DNA of 64,000 bases from Calditrichia bacterium (GTDB lineage Bacteria > Calditrichota > Calditrichia > RBG-13-44-9 > J075): NCBI GenBank assembly GCA_028284905.1, contig JANQQU010000025.1:1-64000 (forward strand), read 5' to 3'. Under the pieces are notes generated by a model. That model did not search any database and was not told the origin of the DNA. It saw only the letters and a program-made list of their open reading frames with translations. A program made the position numbers and the translations under genes. The stretch's first letter is position 1. Every line of letters starts with the position of its first letter. Positions 53,701-64,000 of this stretch are shown here, one piece after another.

Positions 53701-54304
53701 CCGCGCAACCCTCAATGTCGCTGCAGATGTGTTAGACACTGATACTTATCTGCTTAGCGACTATCAGGAAAGAGAAGATGAGATCGTTTATCAATTTGGC
53801 CCGGCTGCGCGTTTTAGCCAACCTTTGAGTATCGAAATCGCCTACGATCCACAGCGTTATCCAAATCCGGAGAAATTATTCGTCTATCAAAAATCTGGTA
53901 GCGAATGGATTGCCCTGAACAGCCAGGTCTTCCTGGAGAAAACCGTGGTTCGGGCATTTACGGAGAAACTCGGTGAGTTTAAGCTTGGCTATAACAGCAA
54001 CTTTGAAGGCAGCAATTTAGTGCCGCTCAATTATGCCCTGAAGCAAAATTATCCCAATCCGTTCAACCCATCGACAACAATCGAGTATGATCTGCCGGAA
54101 GATGGGGCCGTGCAGTTAACAGTCTATAATAACCTTGGCCAACGCGTACGCACGCTGTATAACGGTGCGCAAATTGCCGGCGCGCATAAACTGATTTGGG
54201 ACGGCCGGGACGATCAGGGCAACCCGCTGGCCAGCGGTATTTATTTTTATTCATTGAAAACAATTAAACTGAGTCAAACCAAAAAGATGTTATTAATCCA
54301 CTAA
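50765..54304 (+). CDS. Large multidomain surface protein (nidogen-like, SdrD_B-like, ASH domains, C-terminal sorting domain)
   Basis: A 1179-residue exported protein; AAAGGAAT precedes ATG. Order by eye: signal peptide (~1-28); nidogen/NIDO-like domain (~85-285, with FYGTPFTEVYINNNGNLSFG, APFWGDVDTR); an SdrD_B/prealbumin-like unit (ISGNVFLDDNGNGIRDIGE); DUF11-like beta domains (~395-655, GSFDPNDKLVSPEG); two ASH/choice-of-anchor-D modules (~660-880, VTPLSIAYGSVALGTSVNQT and RFGRVTVGENYSQKF); and the YPNPFNP sorting domain ending KKMLLIH. The layout is that of a modular adhesin or matrix protein delivered to the surface by the type IX-like route. The three-gene operon places it between a barrel and a TPR lipoprotein. 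Confidence 0.88.
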   Translation: MKYHGRPFTVPAIAVFLIVMLNGLLFSQDTSRMSEAEYQALKAAGKLSQPNLSVPNVTIQPENKISPQVKVVTNGLMVPLDSTFSVVPFLNGSPPEYRNDDGFTDPIPLSFIFQFYGTPFTEVYINNNGNLSFGDAFSTFTPQGFPIAGFPMIAPFWGDVDTRAAGSGLVYYRSEPNRLIVTWDGVGYFSNHDDKRNTFQVIITDGTDPLVGIGNNVCFSYDDMQWTTGDASGGSGGFGGSPATVGANKGDGANFALVGRFDHEGVDYDGPGGNNDGVSYLDYDSFCANIIEGAGTISGNVFLDDNGNGIRDIGEGPLQGWTVRLDPGPQFTRTDVNGNYFFSFLTPNTYTVSELVLPNWQQTFPVAPGTHTIVIDSGQTFIDVDFGNRPLANVQDLRVSVAGGVARPGFQKFYGIAYENRGTIDTDGDVIFALPPELGFIESSPGGVYNAGAHTVTWDVGLLSPGFVGWEWVKAQIPPTQPLGSFLTSSATIEPLAGDANPLDNVDSETQVVRGSFDPNDKLVSPEGIIADDQWLTYQVRFQNTGTDTAFTVVVRDMLDENLDLTTLEVGASSHPFDFTIVNPRELVWTFNNILLPDSNVNEPASHGFLKFKVRPVPGIAPGTFLENSAAIYFDFNLPIITNTVQNQIEIPITLGEITVTPLSIAYGSVALGTSVNQTVVIRNDASVGDINVSSISLTGLSSGQFSIFSGGTTPFILKPGQSRSVVVRYSPLILGAHGANLRIESDDADEGIVNVALTGNGTGGLPDFKISSDTLRFGRVTVGENYSQKFYIWNAPGATADLDITSILLSGIDKSFFGYTGFTLPFTLSPGDSQEIMVNFFPGTLGAKNATIQIGSNDPANNTVTLVLDGDGNINLSTSVLQNPAASKYADIVVVSDVQLQNMPVLGVYVLPDTSLLSLSVVSNSPRVYRAPYEFTGSGTYNIFTRTADTGIDTTFNRSFGVVLAKPGSAARISALDGRATLNVAADVLDTDTYLLSDYQEREDEIVYQFGPAARFSQPLSIEIAYDPQRYPNPEKLFVYQKSGSEWIALNSQVFLEKTVVRAFTEKLGEFKLGYNSNFEGSNLVPLNYALKQNYPNPFNPSTTIEYDLPEDGAVQLTVYNNLGQRVRTLYNGAQIAGAHKLIWDGRDDQGNPLASGIYFYSLKTIKLSQTKKMLLIH

Positions 54305-54336
54305 TCTTGGGTGGTTACACGGAAGGAGCAATATCA

Positions 54337-54951
54337 ATGCGAAGAATGAATATAGTTAGCAATTTGATTGCCGTCTTGTTCTGGTTAATTGCCGGATGTA
54401 ATGGCATCATCACCCAGGATGGTATCTTTTCCTATGAAGATCTGGTTCGCCAGGGATGGGAAGCGTTTCAGAATGGCAACTATCCCGAAGCCAGTGGAAA
54501 ATTTCTGGAAGCAAAAGAATTGAATATTAACCGGGCGGAAAGCTTTACCGGGCTGGGTTGGAGTTATTTTAAAATGGATAGTCTGGCAAATGCCGTAAAG
54601 GAGTTTAGCATTTGTGCTTCTCAGAATGATCCGACAGCCGATCTGCATGCCGGCTGGGCATTTGTGCTCAACGCACAGAAAGATTATTCGAATTCCAATT
54701 TACGGGCCACAGAAGCGCTTGCTTTGGATTCTCTCTGGCGTTTCGACTACGGACTGTTTCTCGATCAGGGCGACCTTTTTCTGCTCCGTGCAGAAAATTA
54801 TTATTTGCTCGGATTGTTTTACCAGAGCTTAGTCGAAGTTCAGCGCATAAACGCCACGTTTACTGCTAACCTGGGAACAGCAGAAGGCATTGCCGCACTG
54901 GCTGCCGAAATTGAACGTCTCAAAACCGGCGATGAAATAACCGGTCCCTAG
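54337..54951 (+). CDS. TPR-repeat lipoprotein
   Basis: A 204-residue protein from the ATG at 54337 with GGAAGGAG nine nt before it. Lipobox IAGC (Cys near residue 21) after the hydrophobic stretch NLIAVLFWLIAGC. Tetratricopeptide helices follow (VRQGWEAFQNGNYPEASGKF, FTGLGWSYFKMDSLANAVKE, DLHAGWAFVLNAQKDY). Third gene of the operon with the barrel and the large surface protein; it may scaffold export of, or interact with, its neighbour on the periplasmic side of the outer membrane. No enzymatic motif. Confidence 0.8.
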   Translation: MRRMNIVSNLIAVLFWLIAGCNGIITQDGIFSYEDLVRQGWEAFQNGNYPEASGKFLEAKELNINRAESFTGLGWSYFKMDSLANAVKEFSICASQNDPTADLHAGWAFVLNAQKDYSNSNLRATEALALDSLWRFDYGLFLDQGDLFLLRAENYYLLGLFYQSLVEVQRINATFTANLGTAEGIAALAAEIERLKTGDEITGP

Positions 54952-54965
54952 GATTTTCTTTTCAG

Positions 54966-55002
54966 CGATTTCTTCTCCTCTATTCCGGGGGAGAAGAAAT
55001 CG
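54966..55002. terminator. Hairpin terminator between convergent genes
   Basis: CGATTTCTTCTCC (54966-54978) pairs perfectly with GGAGAAGAAATCG (54990-55002), 11-nt loop. The T-run is weak, but the placement between convergent stops supports a bidirectional terminator. Confidence 0.6.
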
Positions 55003-55012
55003 AAATTAATGA

Positions 55013-55795
55013 CTATTTTCCATTACTACTATTTTCCAAGCGACGCATTATCCCATCAAGCGCAGTATTCATTGCGGCAAACCAATCCTGCTTTTCCAAC
55101 TCTCTTAAAACTTGTTCGTTTAATCCCCCGGCAGTTAAGCACTCCTGACTAAGTGCTTGCAATTGCTGTGGATTTGCAGCGAGCGTTAGGTTTGCTAATG
55201 CTTCCGTTAGGGAAGCTGAATAAAGTGCCGCCTGATCATCCGGAACGCCCTGTGCGGCCATCCAGGCGGCATTCTCCGCGACCCAGCGAAAAAATGTCGC
55301 CATTACCGCACTACCGGCAGCAAATGTGCGAAAATGTGCTTCATCGTTTAGCGGAATCACCTGACCGATGTTTTGAAAAAATGCTTCCACTAGCGGATCG
55401 GGAGGGCAGACAGGAATTGGTCCTTTGCCAATTTCCACCGGGGGCATAGGAACAGCACGATGTATTTTCGTTGCGGGAGAGAGCAGGGGAGCGAGTATTG
55501 AAAGTTTCGTTCCGGAGACAAGGCTAATTATCGTTTGCGTCGAACGGAAATGGAGTTGTTTTAGAACCGCTTCACACTGTTCCGGTAAAACTGCAATGAT
55601 AACCAGATCGCAATTATCAACAAGAGATTGATTATCATCATATATGGTTATGCTGGGAAAGCTCCTGACAAGCCTGGCAGAGCGCGCATTACTTCGACGG
55701 GTAATTAAGATTTGCCCTGAATAATTTCCTGCCGTCAATAACCCGGTTATAATCGCTTCACTAATGGCACCAGTGCCAATAAAACCAACTGTCAT
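55013..55795 (-). CDS. proC: Pyrroline-5-carboxylate reductase family protein
   Basis: A 260-residue protein from the second ATG of an ATGATG pair, with AAGGA six nt before it. Rossmann domain VGFIGTGAISEAIITGLL; NADP-site Arg/Ser ITRRSNARSA; VIIAVLPEQC; ISLVSGTK; the conserved proline segment HRAVPMPPV; and a C-terminal dimer domain with SLTEALANLTLAA and LTAGGLNEQVL, matching the GG(T)ND/E region of ProC. The usual P-N-T after R is P-M-P here, so substrate preference may differ from canonical proline synthesis. The family member could equally reduce related imino acids. Symbol used in the family sense. Confidence 0.75.
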   Translation of the reverse strand: MTVGFIGTGAISEAIITGLLTAGNYSGQILITRRSNARSARLVRSFPSITIYDDNQSLVDNCDLVIIAVLPEQCEAVLKQLHFRSTQTIISLVSGTKLSILAPLLSPATKIHRAVPMPPVEIGKGPIPVCPPDPLVEAFFQNIGQVIPLNDEAHFRTFAAGSAVMATFFRWVAENAAWMAAQGVPDDQAALYSASLTEALANLTLAANPQQLQALSQECLTAGGLNEQVLRELEKQDWFAAMNTALDGIMRRLENSSNGK

Positions 55796-55836
55796 CATCT
55801 GTCCTTTTTACCTATGCGCACGCGGTTCAGAAAAGC

Positions 55837-56241
55837 CTACTTTTTCGGTAAATTTAATTGCGATCGTAAAAAAGACAATCGCTTCTCGATGCTACTCTTT
55901 GCTGCGGCAAGGGTATCGGCATCAGGAGTGTAGTTTTCGGCCTTCATTCGCGCAATTTCTCTGCGAATAATTGCCAGGGCAGAACATTGCCATTCTCCCT
56001 GGCTGCCGGGCATCTTTTCATAATATTTTTTAACCGGCGTTGTTGCATCCAGCATTGCCTGCAGGAAAACCGGAATATTGTCATCAGCCGTTTCAATTTT
56101 CCTAAAGGCATCGATGGCATCCCGCTGCCCATCGCGCAATTGCGATGCGACATCGCCATCGCTATTCATACATTTCACGATGTTTTCTGTCGCTTCACGG
56201 GTAGCCTCGATAATCAGTACTTCTTTTAAAATGTTATTCAT
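55837..56241 (-). CDS. Small alpha-helical protein of unknown function
   Basis: A 134-residue mostly helical protein (EVLIIEATREATENIVKCMN, AFRKIETADDNIPVFLQAM), no signal and no membrane helix. I find no recognisable motif. It is followed on the same strand by the ProC-like gene 40 bp downstream, so a shared transcript is possible. Confidence 0.5.
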   Translation of the reverse strand: MNNILKEVLIIEATREATENIVKCMNSDGDVASQLRDGQRDAIDAFRKIETADDNIPVFLQAMLDATTPVKKYYEKMPGSQGEWQCSALAIIRREIARMKAENYTPDADTLAAAKSSIEKRLSFLRSQLNLPKK

Positions 56242-56283
56242 TTTCTTTGTTATCCAGGTTAATTGCGCTGAAATCTAAAAAAG

Positions 56284-56319
56284 AAAAAGGCGTAATACCA
56301 GTAAGGTTTACGCCTTTTT
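56284..56319 (-). terminator. Rho-independent terminator of the lysine-repeat gene
   Basis: AAAAAGGCGTAA (56284-56295) pairs with TTACGCCTTTTT (56308-56319), 12-nt loop. Read on the minus strand it follows the repeat-protein stop and is trailed by a T-rich tract. Confidence 0.85.
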
Positions 56320-56346
56320 CAGAAGTGTTGCCGGGTTTATTTCGGA

Positions 56347-56940
56347 TTATTTCTTTTTCACAGCGGCGGCTCTTTTCTTAGTGCCATCAGCTTTGTTAAC
56401 GCCTGCTGCCCGTTTTTTGGTGCCGTCCGCCTTATTCACACCTTTAACTCTTTTTTTGGTGCCATCTGGCTTGTTAACACCTGCTGCGCGCTTTTTAGTG
56501 CCGTCTGCTTTATTCACACCCTTAATTCTTTTCTTGGTGCCGTCAGCTTTGTTAATACCGGCAGCCCGTTTTTTGTCGCCATCAGCTTCATTCACACCCT
56601 TCACTCTTTTCTTGGTGCCGTCAGCCTTGTTAACGCCTGCTGCGCGCTTTTTAGTGCCATCAGCTTTGTTCACACCTGCTTTTTTGTAAACATCGCCATC
56701 TTCTTGCTTCACGGTAACGGATTTGGCAACATTACCTTCTTCATCTTTACCGACTTTTACTACCTTGGTATTGCCTTCTGCATCCTTGGTTACTTTGACA
56801 CCTTTTTTGCCAGCTTTCTCTTCTTTTTCTTCAACTTTTTCCATCTTTTCTTCACTTTGTACTTCCTGTGCAGTTACATTTACAGACAACAAGAACACCA
56901 TCAAAAAACTGCCGGCTAATACTAAACTGATTCTTTTCAT
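56347..56940 (-). CDS. Exported lysine-rich repeat protein
   Basis: A 197-residue protein. Signal peptide (LVLAGSFLMVFLLSVNVTAQ). Residues 26-45 are acidic/basic mixed (EEKMEKVEEKEEKAGKK). Residues 46-88 contain two looser repeats (TKDAEGNTK, GKDEEGNVA). Residues 89-192 are eight 13-residue units of the form GVNKADGTKKRAA or GVNKADGTKKRVK, alternating in pairs, and the tail is AVKKK. The repeat part carries no acidic partner for most of its lysines, so the mature protein is very basic. It may bind polyanions (DNA, cell-surface polysaccharide) outside the cytoplasm. No family recognised. It has its own strong terminator. Confidence 0.8.
   Translation of the reverse strand: MKRISLVLAGSFLMVFLLSVNVTAQEVQSEEKMEKVEEKEEKAGKKGVKVTKDAEGNTKVVKVGKDEEGNVAKSVTVKQEDGDVYKKAGVNKADGTKKRAAGVNKADGTKKRVKGVNEADGDKKRAAGINKADGTKKRIKGVNKADGTKKRAAGVNKPDGTKKRVKGVNKADGTKKRAAGVNKADGTKKRAAAVKKK
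56365..56676 (-). repeat. Eight 39-bp tandem coding repeats
   Basis: The eight 13-codon units of the lysine-rich protein, nearly identical at DNA level, with a 78-bp higher-order period (RAA-type and RVK-type units alternate, broken at the last unit). Prone to copy-number change. Confidence 0.85.
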
Positions 56941-57312
56941 TTTCTAATCCTCCGATAAATAACGATCAATAGACGTTTTATAATTTTAACTGCTGCGAAT
57001 AAATAAAACAAATGACATGCCAGAAATTGTAGTTTTCTATTTAAGTATTTGTTTTGATTTAGTTTAAATCGCCTGTTTTTTAATTCGAGAATTACTGTAA
57101 CGGATGAAATGTCCGTCAGGGTACGCAAAATTGTGTCAAAAAGTACAACTCCAAATTGCTTTGGATACGGTAAATTCCCAGAACGCTGCTAAAACCTTGT
57201 ATCTTTGCAGGGGCTGATTCGTATGGAGAGAGCTGACGCGACTATCTGAAAATAGTCATTGATAAATCCATATTGATTTAAACCAATATTATAAACTGTT
57301 AGAGGAATACTT
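56941..57312. other. Divergent intergenic region
   Basis: About 370 bp between the minus-strand repeat-protein gene and the plus-strand exported protein. AT-rich, presumably with two promoters. Nothing else supported. Confidence 0.5.
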
Positions 57313-57867
57313 ATGCGAATGACGATGACGCTCTTACTTTTGTTATACTTCTCCTTGCTGCTGCCAGCCCAGGAAACATCCAAATCTGATGCCGCCAGTA
57401 AAATTCTCCAATCGTTTGTCGGGGAGTGGGAGGGAAGTGCCACCGCCTACTATCCCCGCCAGGAAGATAAAGCGCCCCGAAAAGAATCCATTACCGTCAA
57501 CGCCCGAAATATGCTGAAAGATACTTATGTTGAATGTAGTTCAGTTTGGACGCAACCCAATGGCGACTATCGGGAACTGATGATATACTGGAATTACAAT
57601 ACCCGCGCAGACAGCTTTCAAATCTTATTTCTTTATGACAATTGGCCCGGGCGGGTGAATTATAAACTGCATTTTGATCCGGAAAATCGCACCTTGAGTG
57701 GTTATGATACTTTCACCGGAAGGGGCGGCGTGCCCGCCGAAGAAAAGGTGGTATGGCAAATTTCCGAAGATGGCAATGAAATTCGCTGCACCGAATACAT
57801 TCACTATCAAACCGATCCGGCAGATTACTGGCCAAAGACATTTGAGTTCGTCTGGCGACGAAAATAG
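57313..57867 (+). CDS. Exported DUF1579-like protein
   Basis: A 184-residue protein with GAGGAATACTT before ATG. Signal peptide (LLLLLYFSLLLPAQ). The mature part is a small beta-barrel-like domain opening with FVGEWEGSATAYY and containing repeated aromatic strands (YRELMIYWNYNTRADSFQIL, YDTFTGRGGVPAEEKVVWQI), resembling DUF1579/'heme-binding-like' lipocalin-type proteins of unknown ligand. No operon partner. Confidence 0.65.
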   Translation: MRMTMTLLLLLYFSLLLPAQETSKSDAASKILQSFVGEWEGSATAYYPRQEDKAPRKESITVNARNMLKDTYVECSSVWTQPNGDYRELMIYWNYNTRADSFQILFLYDNWPGRVNYKLHFDPENRTLSGYDTFTGRGGVPAEEKVVWQISEDGNEIRCTEYIHYQTDPADYWPKTFEFVWRRK

Positions 57868-57892
57868 GATGCTTTATTCCTTTTAAGTTGGC

Positions 57893-57933
57893 AATAGTTC
57901 AAATCGCCCTGAAGTAGGGCGTTTTGAACTATT
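57893..57933. terminator. Hairpin between convergent genes
   Basis: 18-base arms 57893-57910 and 57916-57933 (17 of 18 pairs, loop GAAGT). Placed between two convergent stops, so a bidirectional terminator is likely although the T-run is weak. Confidence 0.6.
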
Positions 57934-57942
57934 GAAATCATT

Positions 57943-59076
57943 CTATTCAACCGATTGAGTCGGGCGATTATGGATAATATCCTTTAAAGTGCTTTTTATT
58001 TCTTTATAATTTTCGCAGGAGTTATTGGTTAAAATAACCAACGTTCTGTTATCCTCAATTTCGCGGTGAAGTGTTGTCCGGAAACCAACCCAGCCCCCAT
58101 CATGCTCAACGATCCTCTTGCCGTCTATCTCACCAATGCCCCAACCAAACCCATAGTCGTAAGTACTGCCGTCATTCAATACCGTTGGCGAAAATGCCAT
58201 TTCCAATGTTTTTTTGCTGACCAGTTTTTCCGTGTAAAGTGCCTGGTCCCACTTTAAAAGATCTGCCGGCACGGAATATACTTCGCCATCCCCGAACATA
58301 CCATTGACGTAGTGCTCATCGTTAGCTGCATACTTACCATCCTCACCCAGTCGATAGCCATAAACGCGGCGATAGATGTACGGATCTTTAACCGGACTAT
58401 AAAGAAGCGTTTGTCTCATTTCCAGGGGGCCGAAGATATGATCCTGAAGAAACTGGTCGAAAATTTTACCGGAAATATTTTCCACTATGAGAGCTAATAA
58501 AACATAGCCGCTATTGCTGTACTCCCACTTTTCACCGGGTTGAAATTGAGCAGGTGGCTGGTGTTTTACCAGCATATCAAAAGCATCGTAGCCGGTGGCA
58601 ATTTTTCGATTAGGCGTTCCTTTGTTGGGGATATCCCAATGCTCATCCAGCAGGGCAATATAATCGGGCACTCCGGACGTGTGATTAAGGAGATGTCTGA
58701 CTGTCATTCCCGGATAAGGCCATTCTGCCAAATATTTCCTGATATCATCACCATAGTTTAATTTTTCTTTTTCAGCAAGTATCATGATAGACATCGCTGT
58801 AAACGCTTTGGAAACTGAAGCGAGGCGGAAGGGAGAATTTGATTGAATGTTTTCCATCGTTTGGTAATTGGCGATTCCGAAAGATTTATTATAGAGAATT
58901 TTCCCTTTTTCAGCATACATCACTGTCCCATTGAAAGACTTGTTCAGATAAACAGTTTTCAGGTATTCATCTATTCTTTCTGTTAAGGTATCAGCAAAGA
59001 GCAGAGATGCTGGTAGTATTAATAACAATAAAAACAAATAATTAACGGCGGAGTTTGTTCGGTTTCTTATCTGCAT
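57943..59076 (-). CDS. Exported serine hydrolase (class C beta-lactamase/PBP4-like family)
   Basis: A 377-residue protein with GAGGTAAGG before ATG. Signal peptide (LFLLLLILPASLLFA). Serine beta-lactamase-fold motifs: SVSK as SxxK (Ser87, Lys90), YSN as YxN (Tyr186, Asn188), and HDGGW near 322 in the KTG/HxG place. The family includes esterases, D-aminopeptidases and muropeptide-editing enzymes. True antibiotic resistance is not implied. Neighbouring regulator 59245-60513 lies 168 bp upstream on the same strand but is not clearly linked. Confidence 0.88.
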   Translation of the reverse strand: MQIRNRTNSAVNYLFLLLLILPASLLFADTLTERIDEYLKTVYLNKSFNGTVMYAEKGKILYNKSFGIANYQTMENIQSNSPFRLASVSKAFTAMSIMILAEKEKLNYGDDIRKYLAEWPYPGMTVRHLLNHTSGVPDYIALLDEHWDIPNKGTPNRKIATGYDAFDMLVKHQPPAQFQPGEKWEYSNSGYVLLALIVENISGKIFDQFLQDHIFGPLEMRQTLLYSPVKDPYIYRRVYGYRLGEDGKYAANDEHYVNGMFGDGEVYSVPADLLKWDQALYTEKLVSKKTLEMAFSPTVLNDGSTYDYGFGWGIGEIDGKRIVEHDGGWVGFRTTLHREIEDNRTLVILTNNSCENYKEIKSTLKDIIHNRPTQSVE

Positions 59077-59244
59077 GCCTTACCTCATCTGGATAGTGGG
59101 TTTTTGATATATCAGCTGATTGCGGACAGGGGCATAGATAAAAAATAAAATTCATAAATCAAAAAATAAATATGAGATTGCGGAAAAAGGTGTGAAAAAA
59201 ACAGTGCTCTTAGGGCAGGCTGGTAATCTATTTACAGTTAAAAA

Positions 59245-60513
59245 TTATTGCAATGCCCGAACAAAACTTTCACGGTATTCAGCCGGGTGTATTTCTTTAA
59301 GATAAGTTATTTCTGCATTACTACTGGCTCGATCGAATCCTGAGACTTTAAGAATTGCCACGAAATATTCCGGAATCTGTTGATGTCTGGCCAAGATCGC
59401 TGCTTTCAATTCTGCCAGTTCCCGGGGATCACTGAACATTTTTACCGCTTTTACTTGTGAATCATAGCCAAATCCGGCTATCAGGAGATAATTCTCCATG
59501 TTTTGACCCGGGAGTTTCGCGACAAGGGCGAGATCGACTATAAAGCGGCTCTTTTCGAAGTTATGAAAGGTATTTAAGACGATCGTAGTATCTTCTTCTA
59601 TGTAAATGGTGCCGTCCCACCAGGGTTTGGTTTGATAACGAATTGGCAGATTAGCCGTAAGATTTTTCAGCGCCCGCAGGTTTTTAAACTCGCCAACATA
59701 GATCAAATTACGATCTTTGATAAAATCAATCTCGATTTCAGAGGAAAAATTTATATCCATTGGTTTATTAAATGCGGAGAAAACCGGATAAATATCTACC
59801 ACATTAAAAATACTGTTATGTGGTAATTCTCCTAAATTCCATTTTTCGATCTGTTTACCAGGGTTTTCCTGAATAAAAACATCCAGAGATTCTTTCTGAT
59901 TAATTTCATAGTCCTGAATACGCCGCATCCGATTTACTGCTGAATCATATTCGTGAAATATTAAAAAATCGCCAATGACCAGCGAAGTCGACAGGTCATT
60001 AAAAAAGCTGCCCCAAATAGGGTCGGTTTTATCAATCAACAGCTGCTGTGCTGGAGAACTCGATACATTCATTTTATCATAAATAAGGAAAAGGGTCGCA
60101 ATACCGAAGAGGATGGCAAACACTTTATAAATATTGAAACGGCTTCTCTTAGTGGTTACATCAGAAGTAGTCCCCTGGTTTATTACTGGATTGAACTCAG
60201 TAAACTTTACCTGATAATGCCCCTTGGGGATACTGAGGCGAATACTATCACCCTTGCCCTCGTTTTCGTAATAACCGTTTAATTTTTTGCGAAGATTGTG
60301 AATCTGTACACGGACAGACGTGTCTTCCGAAGGGTTGAAGTCAGTCGGTTTATTGAAAACATCGATTGCGATAGTGACCTCTTTCGGCACTTCACCACGG
60401 AGAGAGGCATCTACCAGATAGCGGAGTAGCCGCTGGTATTTTGTGCCATCCCGAAAAGGCCCACTAGCCAGAATTTTTTCCAATACTTCCTTTTGTATGG
60501 CCGAATCAATCAT
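59245..60513 (-). CDS. Membrane-tethered winged-helix transcriptional regulator
   Basis: A 422-residue protein. Residues ~10-105 (KYQRLLRYLVDASLRGEVP, DVFNKPTDFNPSEDTSVRVQ, IHNLRKKLNGYYENEGKG, ending IPKGHYQVKF) are the winged-helix DNA-binding module that in many bacteria precedes TPR or cyclase-like TolB domains. One membrane helix follows at about 127-146 (VFAILFGIATLFLIYDKM). The outer ~275 residues have no recognised fold and probably sense an extracytoplasmic signal. It is divergent from the beta-galactosidase gene, sharing a 290-bp upstream region, so it is the likely controller of that gene. Confidence 0.8.
   Translation of the reverse strand: MIDSAIQKEVLEKILASGPFRDGTKYQRLLRYLVDASLRGEVPKEVTIAIDVFNKPTDFNPSEDTSVRVQIHNLRKKLNGYYENEGKGDSIRLSIPKGHYQVKFTEFNPVINQGTTSDVTTKRSRFNIYKVFAILFGIATLFLIYDKMNVSSSPAQQLLIDKTDPIWGSFFNDLSTSLVIGDFLIFHEYDSAVNRMRRIQDYEINQKESLDVFIQENPGKQIEKWNLGELPHNSIFNVVDIYPVFSAFNKPMDINFSSEIEIDFIKDRNLIYVGEFKNLRALKNLTANLPIRYQTKPWWDGTIYIEEDTTIVLNTFHNFEKSRFIVDLALVAKLPGQNMENYLLIAGFGYDSQVKAVKMFSDPRELAELKAAILARHQQIPEYFVAILKVSGFDRASSNAEITYLKEIHPAEYRESFVRALQ

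Positions 60514-64000
<3,487 letters not shown>

Noticed and set aside
56381-56689. Plus-strand frame with repeated SALLTPAARFLVP units
   Set aside because: An exact antisense image of the lysine-rich repeats; the minus strand has the signal peptide, ribosome context and terminator.

Overview
The window reads as a chromosomal segment of a free-living Gram-negative bacterium of the FCB superphylum. A Calditrichota-, KSB1- or Ignavibacteriota-like lineage fits best, but this is inferred from gene content only. Three large exported proteins end in the C-terminal sorting domain containing a YPNPFNP motif that is typical of these groups. There is also a hybrid two-component sensor with an AraC output, several AraC or membrane-anchored winged-helix regulators, a PadR plus MacB-like permease pair, and outer-membrane barrels. 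Most genes have clear Shine-Dalgarno sites. I see no rRNA, tRNA, CRISPR array, transposase or prophage.

Layout. Positions 1-1253 are AT-rich and hold only relics, including a frameshifted 5' end of a type I restriction hsdM gene. A 1.7-kb-residue membrane/TPR protein (1254-6287), visibly richer in A+T than the rest, follows. From 6567 to 17912 come an AraC regulator with an exported alpha/beta hydrolase, a lipoprotein aspartyl protease with a PDZ domain, an exported unknown, a hybrid two-component system and a PQQ-type propeller. Positions 18115-22470 form a probable operon: RidA, a D-threonine-aldolase/D-serine-dehydratase-like enzyme, an M19 dipeptidase and a sodium:solute symporter, suggesting uptake and breakdown of D-amino-acid-containing peptides. 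Then come PadR and an FtsX/MacB permease, a small barrel, a zinc ribbon, a YCF48-propeller surface protein, an HD phosphohydrolase, an ECF sigma factor with a Ser/Thr kinase-TPR protein, and a DUF1353 lipoprotein.

The most interesting locus is 36309-37121. A SAM-dependent methyltransferase is interrupted by one in-frame TGA at codon 140, directly after a Cys codon. The frame is intact on both sides, and a small stem-loop lies at the distance expected of a bacterial SECIS element. It is a candidate selenoprotein, with a point-mutated pseudogene as the main alternative.

The right half holds GNAT enzymes, a ClpS adaptor, a stand-alone cyclic-nucleotide-binding domain, an endonuclease/exonuclease/phosphatase-family enzyme, an FG-GAP repeat surface protein, an esterase, an S1/P1 nuclease, an SLC12-type transporter, a surface-protein operon (barrel, 1179-residue adhesin-like protein, TPR lipoprotein), a ProC-like reductase, an exported lysine-rich 13-residue-repeat protein, a serine beta-lactamase-like hydrolase, and a membrane-tethered winged-helix regulator divergent from an exported GH2 beta-galactosidase that runs off the right edge.

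Three copies of an 84-86 bp palindromic repeat (11135, 30829, 42477) are scattered between genes. Several convergent gene pairs are separated by strong hairpins.
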